A stretch of 40,875 nucleotides of DNA from positions 1 through 40,875 of the forward strand of contig JAFTJZ010000031.1 in NCBI GenBank assembly GCA_017456145.1. Direction: 5' to 3'. The notes beneath the pieces were generated by a model. The model was not told the origin of the DNA. It worked only from the letters and a program-made list of their open reading frames with translations, and ran no database searches. This document shows positions 31,680 through 40,656 of this stretch, piece by piece. Within the stretch, counting starts at the first letter, position 1, and every line of letters starts with the position of its first letter. A program made the position numbers and the translations under genes. This stretch comes from Clostridia bacterium (GTDB taxonomy: Bacteria; Bacillota; Clostridia; Oscillospirales; CAG-272).

Positions 31680-34600
31680 TTACCCCTTAAAAAACTTCAC
31701 CGCTGCGCGGAACATACCGATGTCGTAGTTGCCGGGGACGTTGCGGTACAACCCGTCGCCGATACGCTCGGAGTGTCCCATCTTACCGAAGACGCGGCCG
31801 TCGGGGGAGGTGATGCCCTCGATGGCAAACGCGGAGTCATTGGGATTGAAGTGGATATCGTCGGTGGCGTTGCCGCTCATATCGACGTATTGCGTTGCGA
31901 TCTGACCGTTTTCTGCCAGACGGCGGATCAAGCCTTCATCCGCAAGGAATCGACCCTCGCCGTGGGAGATCGGCACGTTGTATACGTCGCCCACCTCGGT
32001 CAAGGAGAGCCAAGGAGACTTGTTGGAGGCGATACGGGTGCGAACGATACGGCTCTGGTGGCGGGAGATGGTGTTGAAGGTCAGCGTCGGGCAGTTCTCG
32101 TCGGTGTCGATGATCTTTCCGTAGGGGACAAGTCCCAGCTTGATCAGCGCCTGGAACCCGTTGCAGATACCGCACATAAGCCCCCCGCGGTGATCCAGCA
32201 GGTCGTGTACGCCGTCGCGGATGGCGGGGTTACGGAAGAACGCCGTGATAAACTTGGCGGAGCCGTCGGGCTCGTCACCGCCGGAGAATCCGCCGGGGAT
32301 AAAGACCATCTGCGATTCCTTCAGCGCTGCCGCAAAATCGCCCACGCTCTTTTGGATATCCGCTGAGGTGAGGTTGCGAATGACCATGATCTGCGGCTCG
32401 GCACCTGCATCGCGCACAGCCTTCGCGCTGTCAAACTCGCAGTTGGTGCCGGGGAAGGCGGGAATCAGCACGCGGGGCTTTGCGCAAAGCACGGTGGGTG
32501 CAACGCGGCCGTCTGCCTTGTAGGAGAAGGTCTCCATGGCCTTGCCGCCCTGTGCGATGTTACAGGAGTAAACGCTCTCCAGCTTGCCCTCGTATACCGA
32601 GAGCAGCTCGTCCAGCGTCAGCGATTCGTCACCGCGGCTGATCTTGCCGTCATCGGTGGTCACGCCAAGGAGGTACGCACCCTCAACATCTTCCGTGACC
32701 TCCAGGACGAAGGAGGCGTAACAGTATTCAAACATCCCCTGCAGGCAGAGATTGTCATTGGTGTAGCGCATTCCGATGCCGTTACCGAGCGTCATCTTCA
32801 TGACAGCCTCGGCAATGCCGCCCATGCCGGGCGTGTAGGCCGCGAGTGCCTTGCCGGAGCGCAAGAGCTTTGTGACCTTGTCAAACACGGCGAGCAGCGA
32901 GGCGGTCTTTGGCAGACCGTTCTCATCATATTTGGGGTAGAGAAGAACGACCTTGTGTCCGGCTCCCTTGAACTCGGGGGAGACGATGTCGCCGACCTTT
33001 TCGGTGGTCACGGCGAAGGAGACCAGCGTGGGAGGAACGTCAAGCTGTTCAAACGAGCCGCTCATCGAGTCCTTGCCGCCGATCGAGCCGATGCCCAGCT
33101 CCATCTGCGCCTTGAAGGCGCCCAAAAGCGCTGCGAGCGGCTTGCCCCAGCGGGCGGGATTCTTGCCAAGGCGCTCGAAATATTCCTGGAAGGTCAGGTA
33201 AACGTCCTCAAACTTGGCACCCGTGGCGATCAGCTTACAGACCGACTCCACAACGGCGAGATATGCGCCGTGGTAGGGGCTCTTCTCGGTAATATAGGGG
33301 TTGTAGCCCCAGGACATCAGCGAGCAATCGTCCGTGTGCTTTTGCTCGACCGAGATCTTTTGCACCATGGCCTGAATGGGCGTCAGCTGGTTCTTGCCGC
33401 CGAAGGGCATGAGCACCGTGCCCGCGCCGATGGTGGAGTCAAAACGCTCGGACAGACCTCTCTTGGAGCAGATGTTCAGGTCGGCGGCGAGAGCCTTGTA
33501 GTTTTCGGTAAAGCTGCCGGTGATTTTCTTATCGTAGGAGAGCGGAGCAGCGGGAGTTGCGGTGATGTGCTTGTCCGCGCCGTTGGAATTCAAAAATTCG
33601 CGGCTGATATTGACGATGGTCTTGCCGTTCCAATGCATGACCAGTCTGGGCTCGGCGGTTACCTTTGCCACGGGGCAGGCCTGCAGGTTTTCGCTTGCCG
33701 CCAGCTCGAGGAAACGTGCGACGTCCTCTGCCTCCACGACGACCGCCATGCGCTCCTGCGACTCGGAGATGGCGAGCTCGGTGCCGTCCAGACCCTCGTA
33801 TTTCTTGGGAACTGCGTTCAGATCGATCTCAAGCCCGTCGGCCAGCTCGCCGATGGCGACCGATACACCGCCTGCGCCAAAGTCGTTGCAGCGCTTGATC
33901 AGGCGAGATGCCTCGGCATTGCGGAACAATCTTTGCAGCTTTCGCTCCTCGGGGGCGTTGCCCTTTTGAACCTCGGCACCGCAGGTCTCGACCGACTGCG
34001 TGGTGTGTGCCTTGGAGGAGCCTGTCGCGCCGCCGATGCCGTCACGACCCGTAGAGCCGCCGAGAAGAATGACAATGTCGCCGGGATCGGGAACTTCTCT
34101 GCGTACGTTCTCGGCGGGAGCGGCGGCGATGACCGCGCCGATCTCCATGCGCTTTGCCGCATAGCCGGGGTGATAAATTTCATCTACAATGCCCGTAGCC
34201 AGACCGATCTGGTTTCCGTAGGAGGAATAACCCGCTGCAGCCGTGGTGACGATCTTACGCTGGGGCAGCTTGCCGGGCAGTGTTTCGGAAACGGGAACGG
34301 TGGGGTCGGCTGCACCCGTGACGCGCATGGCGCCGTATACGTAGGAGCGGCCGGAGAGCGGGTCGCGGATGGCGCCGCCGATGCAGGTTGCTGCACCGCC
34401 GAAGGGCTCGATCTCGGTGGGATGGTTGTGCGTTTCGTTCTTGAACAGCAGCAACCACGGCTCCTTGACACCGTCCACCGTGACGTCGATTTTGACGGTG
34501 CAGGCGTTGATCTCCTCGGATTCGTCCAGCTTTGGCAGCTTGCCTGCCGCCTTGAGCGCGCGAACCGAAACGGTTGCCAGATCCATCAGACAGATCGGCT

Positions 34601-35384
34601 TATGCTCACGACCAAGGGCTTTGCGGGTGGCGAGATACTCCTCGTAGGTGCTCTGCAGCAGCGGGTCGTCGAAGGTGACTGCGTCGATGACGGTGTGGAA
34701 GGTGGTATGACGGCAGTGATCGGACCAATAGGTATCGATCATGCGGATCTCGGTGATGGTAGGATCTCTCTTTTCGGTATCGCGGAAGTATGCCTGCAAA
34801 AAGGCTGCGTCGTCGGTGTCCATGGCAAGACCCTTTTCTCTGACGAAAGCGGCAAGCGTGTCGCGATCATAGGCGATAAATCCGGTGAGCGTTTCAACCT
34901 CGGTAGGGATGGCGTACTCCGCTTGCAGCGTACTGACGGTCTCAAGGCTTGCTTCACGGCACTCGACGGGGTTGATGACGTACTTTTTGATGCGCTCGAT
35001 GTCCTCTTGGGTGAGCGTACCCTCCAGCAGATAGACCTTCGCGGTACGTACGGTGGGACGGTCGCCGCAGGAGATGATCTGGATGCACTGCGCGGCGCTG
35101 TCGGCTCTCTGGTCAAACTGTCCGGGCAGCGGCTCCACGGCGAATACGGCGGTGAAATTGCCTGCGGGCAGATCCCCCGAGGTATTGTCCAGCTGGGGCT
35201 CGGAGAAAACCGTAGCGGCGCAGGAGTCAAACAGCTCTTCGGTTACGTTTTCCACGTCGTAGCGGTTGAGCAGACGGACACCGGTCAGGCCTTGGATGGA
35301 AAGCAGACCGCGCAGATCCGAGAGGAGCGCTTTTGCCTCGTGGTCAAGTCCGGGTTTCTTTTCTACATAGATGCGATAAACCAT
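31680..35384 (-). CDS. purL: Phosphoribosylformylglycinamidine synthase, large single-chain form
   Basis: 1234 residues: the all-in-one form with PurS-like N-terminal part, two AIR-synthase-type halves and a C-terminal glutaminase. It converts FGAR, glutamine and ATP to FGAM. NETHNHPTEIEPFGGAA (about 315-332) marks the first catalytic half. IPAFPGTNCEFD begins the glutamine amidotransferase domain, with nucleophile Cys1074 in CGICNGFQ and the conserved SHGEGRF block near the end. No separate purQ or purS is needed. ATG at 35384 follows AAAGGAA; the longer frame to 35447 has no binding site. It lies between purD and fhs on the same strand. Confidence 0.96.
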   Translation of the reverse strand: MVYRIYVEKKPGLDHEAKALLSDLRGLLSIQGLTGVRLLNRYDVENVTEELFDSCAATVFSEPQLDNTSGDLPAGNFTAVFAVEPLPGQFDQRADSAAQCIQIISCGDRPTVRTAKVYLLEGTLTQEDIERIKKYVINPVECREASLETVSTLQAEYAIPTEVETLTGFIAYDRDTLAAFVREKGLAMDTDDAAFLQAYFRDTEKRDPTITEIRMIDTYWSDHCRHTTFHTVIDAVTFDDPLLQSTYEEYLATRKALGREHKPICLMDLATVSVRALKAAGKLPKLDESEEINACTVKIDVTVDGVKEPWLLLFKNETHNHPTEIEPFGGAATCIGGAIRDPLSGRSYVYGAMRVTGAADPTVPVSETLPGKLPQRKIVTTAAAGYSSYGNQIGLATGIVDEIYHPGYAAKRMEIGAVIAAAPAENVRREVPDPGDIVILLGGSTGRDGIGGATGSSKAHTTQSVETCGAEVQKGNAPEERKLQRLFRNAEASRLIKRCNDFGAGGVSVAIGELADGLEIDLNAVPKKYEGLDGTELAISESQERMAVVVEAEDVARFLELAASENLQACPVAKVTAEPRLVMHWNGKTIVNISREFLNSNGADKHITATPAAPLSYDKKITGSFTENYKALAADLNICSKRGLSERFDSTIGAGTVLMPFGGKNQLTPIQAMVQKISVEQKHTDDCSLMSWGYNPYITEKSPYHGAYLAVVESVCKLIATGAKFEDVYLTFQEYFERLGKNPARWGKPLAALLGAFKAQMELGIGSIGGKDSMSGSFEQLDVPPTLVSFAVTTEKVGDIVSPEFKGAGHKVVLLYPKYDENGLPKTASLLAVFDKVTKLLRSGKALAAYTPGMGGIAEAVMKMTLGNGIGMRYTNDNLCLQGMFEYCYASFVLEVTEDVEGAYLLGVTTDDGKISRGDESLTLDELLSVYEGKLESVYSCNIAQGGKAMETFSYKADGRVAPTVLCAKPRVLIPAFPGTNCEFDSAKAVRDAGAEPQIMVIRNLTSADIQKSVGDFAAALKESQMVFIPGGFSGGDEPDGSAKFITAFFRNPAIRDGVHDLLDHRGGLMCGICNGFQALIKLGLVPYGKIIDTDENCPTLTFNTISRHQSRIVRTRIASNKSPWLSLTEVGDVYNVPISHGEGRFLADEGLIRRLAENGQIATQYVDMSGNATDDIHFNPNDSAFAIEGITSPDGRVFGKMGHSERIGDGLYRNVPGNYDIGMFRAAVKFFKG

Positions 35385-35677
35385 AGGGAACGGTTCCTTT
35401 CTTTTGGTGGGTGTGGTGTTTTGTATGGGGTAAGGGGGAAAGCGCACAGCCGGTGGTTGGGAAAATCAACCGCGAGGCGTACAAAGAATGACATTGGTGG
35501 GGTAGGGGTGCGAAAAAGCGCTCTAACCATAATTGGTCTATTGCCTGTTTTTTAGGGCAGGAGCCCCACATGGGGGCTTGATCCGCTTGCATCAAACAGA
35601 ACCATTGAAAATTGAATGATCCTGTTCGGAGGTGTCGGAGCTTTTTTCAAAAAAGGGTTTGACACCGCGGAGCGCCG
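35385..35677. repeat. 293-bp purD-purL gap with modules D and C4
   Basis: 35555-35660 is a degenerate copy of the composite repeat: an imperfect palindrome (GAGCTTTTTTCAAAAAAGGG, 35639-35658), TGGTTCTGTTTG and a CCATGTGGGGCTCCTGCCC stem, read on the minus strand. 35508-35550 is the leader module also found ahead of fhs. The rest, up to the purL binding site, shows nothing recognisable. Confidence 0.65.
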
Positions 35678-36943
35678 TTACGCCTTGAGTGCTCTTTGTC
35701 CGATATCGCTGCGGTGATAGCCGTTTTCGAATTTGACCTGTGCGGTGTGCGCGTAGGCTTTGTCAATTGCCTCGCGCAGCGTGGGAGCGACGGCCGTAAC
35801 GCCCAGAACGCGACCGCCGGCGCTGAGCAGCGTACCGTTCTCATCCCTCTTGGCACCCGCAACATAGGTGAAGGCGTCGGCGCGATCGGGGGGCAGCTCC
35901 ATCGGAAAGCCGCTTTGATATGAAACGGGATACCCCTTGGATGCCACAATGACGCAGCAGGCACTCTCATCCGAGAACTCCACGTGGATCTGATCCAGTG
36001 TGCCGCTCGCGGTTGCCATCATGACGGTAAGAAGGTCGGTTTTAAGCAAGGGAAGGACAACCTGCGTCTCGGGGTCGCCGAAACGGCAGTTATATTCGAT
36101 GACTTTGGGGCCGTTTGGCGTGAGCATCAAGCCAAAATAGAGGCACCCGCGGAAGGTGCGCCCTTCTGCATTCATCGCGTCCACGGTCGGACGGAAAATG
36201 GTGTCCATGCAGACCTTGGCGAGCTCATCCGTATAGTAGGGATTGGGCGCGATGGTGCCCATGCCGCCCGTATTGGGGCCCTCATCGCCGTCGTGGGCGC
36301 GCTTATGATCCATGGAGGAGATCATGGGGATGACGGTCTTGCCGTCGGTAAAGGAGAGGACAGAGACCTCGGGGCCCGTCAGAAATTCTTCAATGACGAT
36401 GCGGCTGCCGCTGGCACCGAAGACCTTATCCTCCATGATGGAGCGAATGGCATCCTCGGCCTCCTTGCGGGTGGTTGCGATGATGACACCCTTGCCCAGA
36501 GCCAGACCGTCTGCCTTGATGACGGTGGGAATGGGGCAGCTGCCGACGTATTCCAGTGCAGCGGCTGCATCCTCAAATACCTCGTAGGCTGCGGTGGGGA
36601 TGCCGTATTTTTTCATTAAATTCTTGGAGAATACCTTGCTGCCCTCAATGATGGCGGCATTTTTTTGCGGGCCGAATACGGGGATGCCGATCTCCATCAG
36701 CGCGTCGGTCATGCCGAGCACCAGCGGGTCGTCGGGGGCGACGACGGCAAAGTCGATGGCGTTTTCCTTGGCGAAGGCGACCGCTCCCTCAATGTCCTTG
36801 GCGCCGATGTTGACGCAGGTGGCGTCGGCGGCAATTCCTCCGTTGCCGGGCAGTGCGTAGATCTCGGTGACCTCGGGATTTTCCTTGAGCTTTTTGATGA
36901 TGGCGTGCTCTCTGCCGCCACCGCCGATAACCATAAGTTTCAT
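35678..36943 (-). CDS. purD: Phosphoribosylamine-glycine ligase
   Basis: 421 residues, the normal length. ATP-grasp enzyme making GAR from phosphoribosylamine and glycine. The N-terminal MKLMVIGGGGREHAI, the ATP-grasp core with VIKADGLALGKGV, and GMGTIAPNPYYTDEL followed by EYNCRFGDPETQVVLPLL are diagnostic. ATG at 36943 follows GAGG at an 8-nt spacing. It lies 122 bp after purN in the purine cluster, in the sense of transcription. Its product is the substrate of PurN. Confidence 0.97.
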   Translation of the reverse strand: MKLMVIGGGGREHAIIKKLKENPEVTEIYALPGNGGIAADATCVNIGAKDIEGAVAFAKENAIDFAVVAPDDPLVLGMTDALMEIGIPVFGPQKNAAIIEGSKVFSKNLMKKYGIPTAAYEVFEDAAAALEYVGSCPIPTVIKADGLALGKGVIIATTRKEAEDAIRSIMEDKVFGASGSRIVIEEFLTGPEVSVLSFTDGKTVIPMISSMDHKRAHDGDEGPNTGGMGTIAPNPYYTDELAKVCMDTIFRPTVDAMNAEGRTFRGCLYFGLMLTPNGPKVIEYNCRFGDPETQVVLPLLKTDLLTVMMATASGTLDQIHVEFSDESACCVIVASKGYPVSYQSGFPMELPPDRADAFTYVAGAKRDENGTLLSAGGRVLGVTAVAPTLREAIDKAYAHTAQVKFENGYHRSDIGQRALKA

Positions 36944-37065
36944 GTTAGTACCTCGTGCGTAATATTAGATGACGTAAGGGGTTCCGTGGGGTGCTGCTTG
37001 CACACAAAAATAGCGCTGCAGTTGATAAATCAAACCCGCGTGCGAAATTCGCGCGCTGTGCCTGC

Positions 37066-37683
37066 TTATTTTTTGGTGCGGCTGCGCACCATTTCCTTGC
37101 AGACCATCTCAACGGAGCGGGGGAGAATCTGCCATTCTGCCTGTTTCATGACCCGCTTTTGCAGCTTTTCGGGGGTGTCACTGCCGCGAACGGCGACCGC
37201 CTTTTGCATGATGATCTCGCCACCGTCGGGGATCTCGTTGACAAAATGTACGGTGGCACCCGTGATCTTGACGCCCGCGGCGAGCACAGCCTGGTGGACG
37301 CGGAGTCCGTAGTATCCCTTGCCGCAGAAGGAGGGGATCAGCGAGGGGTGGACGTTGATGATGCGCTTGGGAAAACGGGAGGTGAAACTCTCGCTCAAAA
37401 TGCTCATAAAGCCCGCAAGCACGATCAGATCGATCGCATTTTCGTCCAGAGATTGGAGAATGCGCTCCTCAAAGCTTTCCTGTGAGGTGTATTCCTTTTT
37501 GGACACGACCTCGCAGGGGATGTCGTTTTTATATGCGCGCTGCAGCGCGAAGGCCTCGGGCGAGCTGGAAATGACCAGGACGATCTGCCCGTGGCTGAGC
37601 AGCCCGCTTATCTGTGCGTCGATCAGCGCCTGCAGGTTGGTGCCGCCGCCTGATACGAAGACGGCGATTCTTGTTTTTTCCAT
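37066..37683 (-). CDS. purN: Phosphoribosylglycinamide formyltransferase (10-formyl-THF dependent)
   Basis: 205 residues. It transfers a formyl group from 10-formyl-THF to GAR. SGGGTNLQALIDA (11-23) binds the phosphoribosyl group. The catalytic triad is present as Asn110 and His112 in INVHPSLIPSF and Asp153 in IPDGGEI, matching E. coli Asn106, His108 and Asp144. ATG at 37683 follows AAAGGA. The presence of purN together with fhs argues that formate enters purines through folate here; a formate-using purT is not in the window. Confidence 0.96.
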   Translation of the reverse strand: MEKTRIAVFVSGGGTNLQALIDAQISGLLSHGQIVLVISSSPEAFALQRAYKNDIPCEVVSKKEYTSQESFEERILQSLDENAIDLIVLAGFMSILSESFTSRFPKRIINVHPSLIPSFCGKGYYGLRVHQAVLAAGVKITGATVHFVNEIPDGGEIIMQKAVAVRGSDTPEKLQKRVMKQAEWQILPRSVEMVCKEMVRSRTKK

Positions 37684-37714
37684 TTGTTATGTCCTTTTGT
37701 AATCGATGGTATTT

Positions 37715-37829
37715 GTGGGGCAGGGATCCCACATGGAGAAATGCCTTAGTATGGATAGAACAGAACCGAAAATGCTCTGGCTTAACTTTTTAACAAAAGT
37801 TTTTGGATTTTTTAAAAAGGGGTTAAGCT
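37715..37829 (-). repeat. Composite intergenic repeat C3 (purM-purN gap, purN side)
   Basis: Contains GTGGGGCAGGGATCCCACATGG (37715-37736), ATAGAACAGAACCG (37755-37768), AACAAAAGTTTTTGG and a long imperfect hairpin GCTTAAC...GTTAAGC (37780-37828). It is the second of two copies in head-to-tail tandem in this 288-bp gap. Confidence 0.75.
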
Positions 37830-37851
37830 GCCGCAGGCTCTGTGAAGTCAA

Positions 37852-37969
37852 GTGGAGCAGGGGTCCCCACATGGCATATTGCTGCGTACCGGTAGAATAG
37901 AAGTGCAACATATCAAACCGGAAAATTTCCCAAAGTTTTTTTGGGGGGGACGGCTCCGCTCAGCGTCCC
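37852..37969 (-). repeat. Composite intergenic repeat C2 (directly after purM)
   Basis: Contains GTGGAGCAGGGGTCCCCACATGG (37852-37874), a degenerate GGTAGAATAGAAG block, GGAAAATTTCCCAAAGTTTT and a terminal hairpin GGGACG...CGTCCC (37947-37969) that abuts the purM stop codon. It has the same orientation as C3. Confidence 0.75.
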
Positions 37970-37971
37970 TC

Positions 37972-39027
37972 TCACTCCAAAATCACCTGCTCCTCGCCTT
38001 CAGCCGCGGGCACGACGGTACCCAGAACATACGCGTCGTCGCCGTGTGCGCGAGCGATTTCCAGTGCGGTGTCAACGTCCTCGGGATGAACGACGATTGC
38101 CATACCGACGCCCATATTGAAGGTGTTGTACATATCGTGCTCGGGAATGTCGCCGGTCTTTGCGATCAGATCGAAGATGGGCAGCACGCGAACGTCGTCC
38201 TTTTTGATCTTGGCTGCAAGACCGTCGGGCAGGCAGCGCGGGATGTTTTCATAAAATCCGCCGCCCGTGATGTGGGAGATGCCGCAGATGTCGACCTTCT
38301 CCAGCATGGCAAGAACGGTCTTGACATAGATGCGGGTGGGGGTCAGCAGCGTCTCGCCCAATCCCTTACCGCCGAGCGATGCGACGGGGGAGGTCAGATC
38401 CGGCTCGCCATCAATGCCGAACACCTTGCGTACCAGCGAAAAGCCGTTGGAATGTACGCCGCTGGAGGGAAGAGCGATGATGACGTCACCTGCTGCCATT
38501 TTCTTGTTGTCAAGGATTTTTTTCTTGTCGACGATGCCGACGGCAAAGCCTGCGAGGTCGTAATCCTCAACGGGCATCATCCCGGGGTGCTCGGCGGTCT
38601 CACCGCCGATGAGCGCTGCGCCGGACTGCACACAGCCCTCGGCAACACCACCGACGATCTCGGCGATCTTCTCGGGATAGTTCTTGCCGCAGGCGATGTA
38701 GTCAAGGAAGAACAGGGGGCGTGCGCCGCAGCAGATAATGTCATTGACGCACATGGCAACGGCGTCAATGCCGATGGTGTCGTGCTTGTCCATCAGAATG
38801 GCAAGCTTGACCTTGGTGCCGCAGCCGTCGGTGCCCGAAACCAGGACGGGCTCCTCCATACCGGCGAGAGGCAAGCCAAAGCAGCCGCCAAAGCCGCCGA
38901 TGTCGTCAAGGCAGCCTTCGTTTTTGGTGCGCGCGATGTGCTTTTTCATCAGTTCGACCGCACGGTAGCCTGCGGTGATGTCTACGCCTGCGGCGGCGTA
39001 GCTGGCAGAGTTGGAATTTTCAATCAT
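37972..39027 (-). CDS. purM: Phosphoribosylformylglycinamidine cyclo-ligase (AIR synthase)
   Basis: 351 residues, the normal length. It closes the imidazole ring of FGAM to AIR with [19 protein letters not shown] (9-24), [35 protein letters not shown] and [12 protein letters not shown] are the family blocks. ATG at 39027 follows GAAAGGAA. It lies between the AICAR transformylase gene (447-bp gap) and purN (288-bp gap), both filled with the composite repeat family. Confidence 0.97.
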   Translation of the reverse strand: MIENSNSASYAAAGVDITAGYRAVELMKKHIARTKNEGCLDDIGGFGGCFGLPLAGMEEPVLVSGTDGCGTKVKLAILMDKHDTIGIDAVAMCVNDIICCGARPLFFLDYIACGKNYPEKIAEIVGGVAEGCVQSGAALIGGETAEHPGMMPVEDYDLAGFAVGIVDKKKILDNKKMAAGDVIIALPSSGVHSNGFSLVRKVFGIDGEPDLTSPVASLGGKGLGETLLTPTRIYVKTVLAMLEKVDICGISHITGGGFYENIPRCLPDGLAAKIKKDDVRVLPIFDLIAKTGDIPEHDMYNTFNMGVGMAIVVHPEDVDTALEIARAHGDDAYVLGTVVPAAEGEEQVILE

Positions 39028-39474
39028 GGTGATGTTCCTTTCGGGAGAGATGATTTAGGGAGTGCGAACATAGAATTCTGCTTGTTAGTAATTTTTTCCT
39101 TCACATCTTTGACGCGCGTCAAAGATGTGAAACGAAGAAAACGCGTACAAGGGGGGCCCCCTTGTAGATCCCCCGCTGACGGTTGCCTGCACGTGTGGGG
39201 CTAAATGTTACGATGCGGTGGAGCCCTCTGTGCAGCCGGGAGATTGGCTTGCGAGGCAAAGCGGTTGCCCCGCTCGTCTGAATCGTTGTTTTGCGTTGGT
39301 GGGTGTTCTTGTGCCAAAGGTATTATCCGCGTCCATGTGGGGCAGGATCCCCCTATGGCATATCGTTATGTCACGGTAGAACAGAACCGTTAAAGACTAA
39401 GCCGAAAATTTTACCAAAAGTTTTTGGGGTTCCAAGGGGGCTTTTTTCAAAAAGCCCCTTGGTCGCCGAAGGCA
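39028..39474. repeat. 447-bp gap before purM: leader module D and composite repeat C1
   Basis: C1 (39337-39462) is the best-preserved composite copy: GTGGGGCAGGATCCCCCTATGG, ACGGTAGAACAGAACCGT (a hairpin, 39373-39390), CCAAAAGTTTTTGGGG and the palindrome CCAAGGGGGC...GCCCCTTGG (39432-39462) next to the stop codon of the gene upstream. Nearer purM are a 14-bp stem CACATCTTTGACG/CGTCAAAGATGTG (39103-39130), AAGGGGGGCCCCCTT and CTGCACGTGTGGGGCTAA (39187-39204). No gene. Confidence 0.72.
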
Positions 39475-40656
39475 TTAGTGATGGAACAATCTCAGCCCGC
39501 AGAAGGCCATGACGATGCCGTGCTTGTTGCAGGCCTCGATGACGATGTCATCGCGGATGGAGCCGCCGGGCTGAACGATGGCACTCACGCCGCTGCGGCG
39601 GGCGCGCTCGATGTTGTCATCGAAGGGGAAGAAGGCATCGCTGCCAAGAGAAACGCCCGTCATGCTTGCAAGGTAGGCTTTCTTTTCCTCGGCGGTCAGG
39701 GGAGCGGGCTGCTCGGTGAACGTCTTTGCCCAGACGTCGTCACCGATGACGTCCTCGGGCGTGTCGCCGATGTAAACGTCAATGACGTTGTCGCGGTTGG
39801 GCTTGGCAACGTCGTCGCGGAAGGGAAGATTGAGCACCTTGTCCATGTGGCGCAGCTGCCAGTTGTCGGCCTTCTGACCGGCGAGGCGCGTGCAGTGAAC
39901 GCGGCTCTGCTGACCCGCACCGATGCCGATGGCCTGTCCGTTCTTGACATAGCAGACGCTGTTGGACTGGGTGTATTTGAGCGTGATCAGGCTGATGACC
40001 AGATCGCGTTTTTGCGCGTCGGTCAGCTCTTTTTTGTCGGTGACGATATTGTTCAGCATGGTATCTGCGTTGATCTGTAGCTCGTTGCGTCCCTGCTCAA
40101 ACGTGATGCCATAGACCTGCTTGCGCTCGATGGGATCGGGGCGGTAGTCGGGATCGATCTTGACCACGTTGTAGCCGCCCTTCTTTTTGGAGGCCAGAAT
40201 GGCCAGCGCCTCGGGCTCGTAATCGGGCGCGATGATGCCGTCGGAGACCTCGTGCTGGATCAGCTTGGCGGTGGCAACGTCGCACTTGTCGGAGAGTGCG
40301 ATCCAGTCGCCAAAGCTGGACATTCTGTCAGCACCTCTTGCACGTGCGTATGCGCAGGCAAGAGGCGTCAACTCAGTTTCGGGAGAAATGTGGTACATCT
40401 TGCGTTCCACCTCGTCCAGCGGCAAGCCGAGCGCTGCGCCGGCGGGGGATACGTGCTTGAAGGAGGTCGCGGCGGGAAGTCCGCAGGCAGCCTTGAGCTC
40501 AAATACCAGCTGGATGCTGTTGAGCGCGTCTAAGAAGTTGATAAAGCCGGGCTTGCCGTTGAGTACCGTTACAGGCAGCTCACTGCCGTCTGCCATAAAA
40601 ATGCGGGCAGGCTTTTGGTTCGGGTTACAACCGTATTTCAGTTCGAGTTCGTTCAT
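39475..40656 (-). CDS. purH: Stand-alone AICAR transformylase (PurH C-terminal activity only)
   Basis: 393 residues. It transfers a formyl group from 10-formyl-THF to AICAR. It begins directly in the transformylase fold (ELKYGCNPNQKPARIF) and contains SFKHVSPAGAALG with Lys67-His68, equivalent to the catalytic Lys-His of bifunctional ATIC, plus IGIGAGQQSRVHCTRLAG and GSDAFFPFDDNIERA. The IMP cyclohydrolase domain of normal bifunctional PurH (about 510 residues) is missing, and the ATG at 40656 with AAAGGAG seven bases upstream shows the gene is not merely cut. A separate cyclohydrolase must be encoded elsewhere, possibly just beyond the right edge. It is the first purine gene in the window. 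Confidence 0.94.
   Translation of the reverse strand: MNELELKYGCNPNQKPARIFMADGSELPVTVLNGKPGFINFLDALNSIQLVFELKAACGLPAATSFKHVSPAGAALGLPLDEVERKMYHISPETELTPLACAYARARGADRMSSFGDWIALSDKCDVATAKLIQHEVSDGIIAPDYEPEALAILASKKKGGYNVVKIDPDYRPDPIERKQVYGITFEQGRNELQINADTMLNNIVTDKKELTDAQKRDLVISLITLKYTQSNSVCYVKNGQAIGIGAGQQSRVHCTRLAGQKADNWQLRHMDKVLNLPFRDDVAKPNRDNVIDVYIGDTPEDVIGDDVWAKTFTEQPAPLTAEEKKAYLASMTGVSLGSDAFFPFDDNIERARRSGVSAIVQPGGSIRDDIVIEACNKHGIVMAFCGLRLFHH

Noticed and set aside
32955-35555. 866-codon open frame on the plus strand opposite purL
   Set aside because: It mirrors the purL coding strand, has no binding site or family resemblance, and exists because GC-rich codons keep the antisense frame open.
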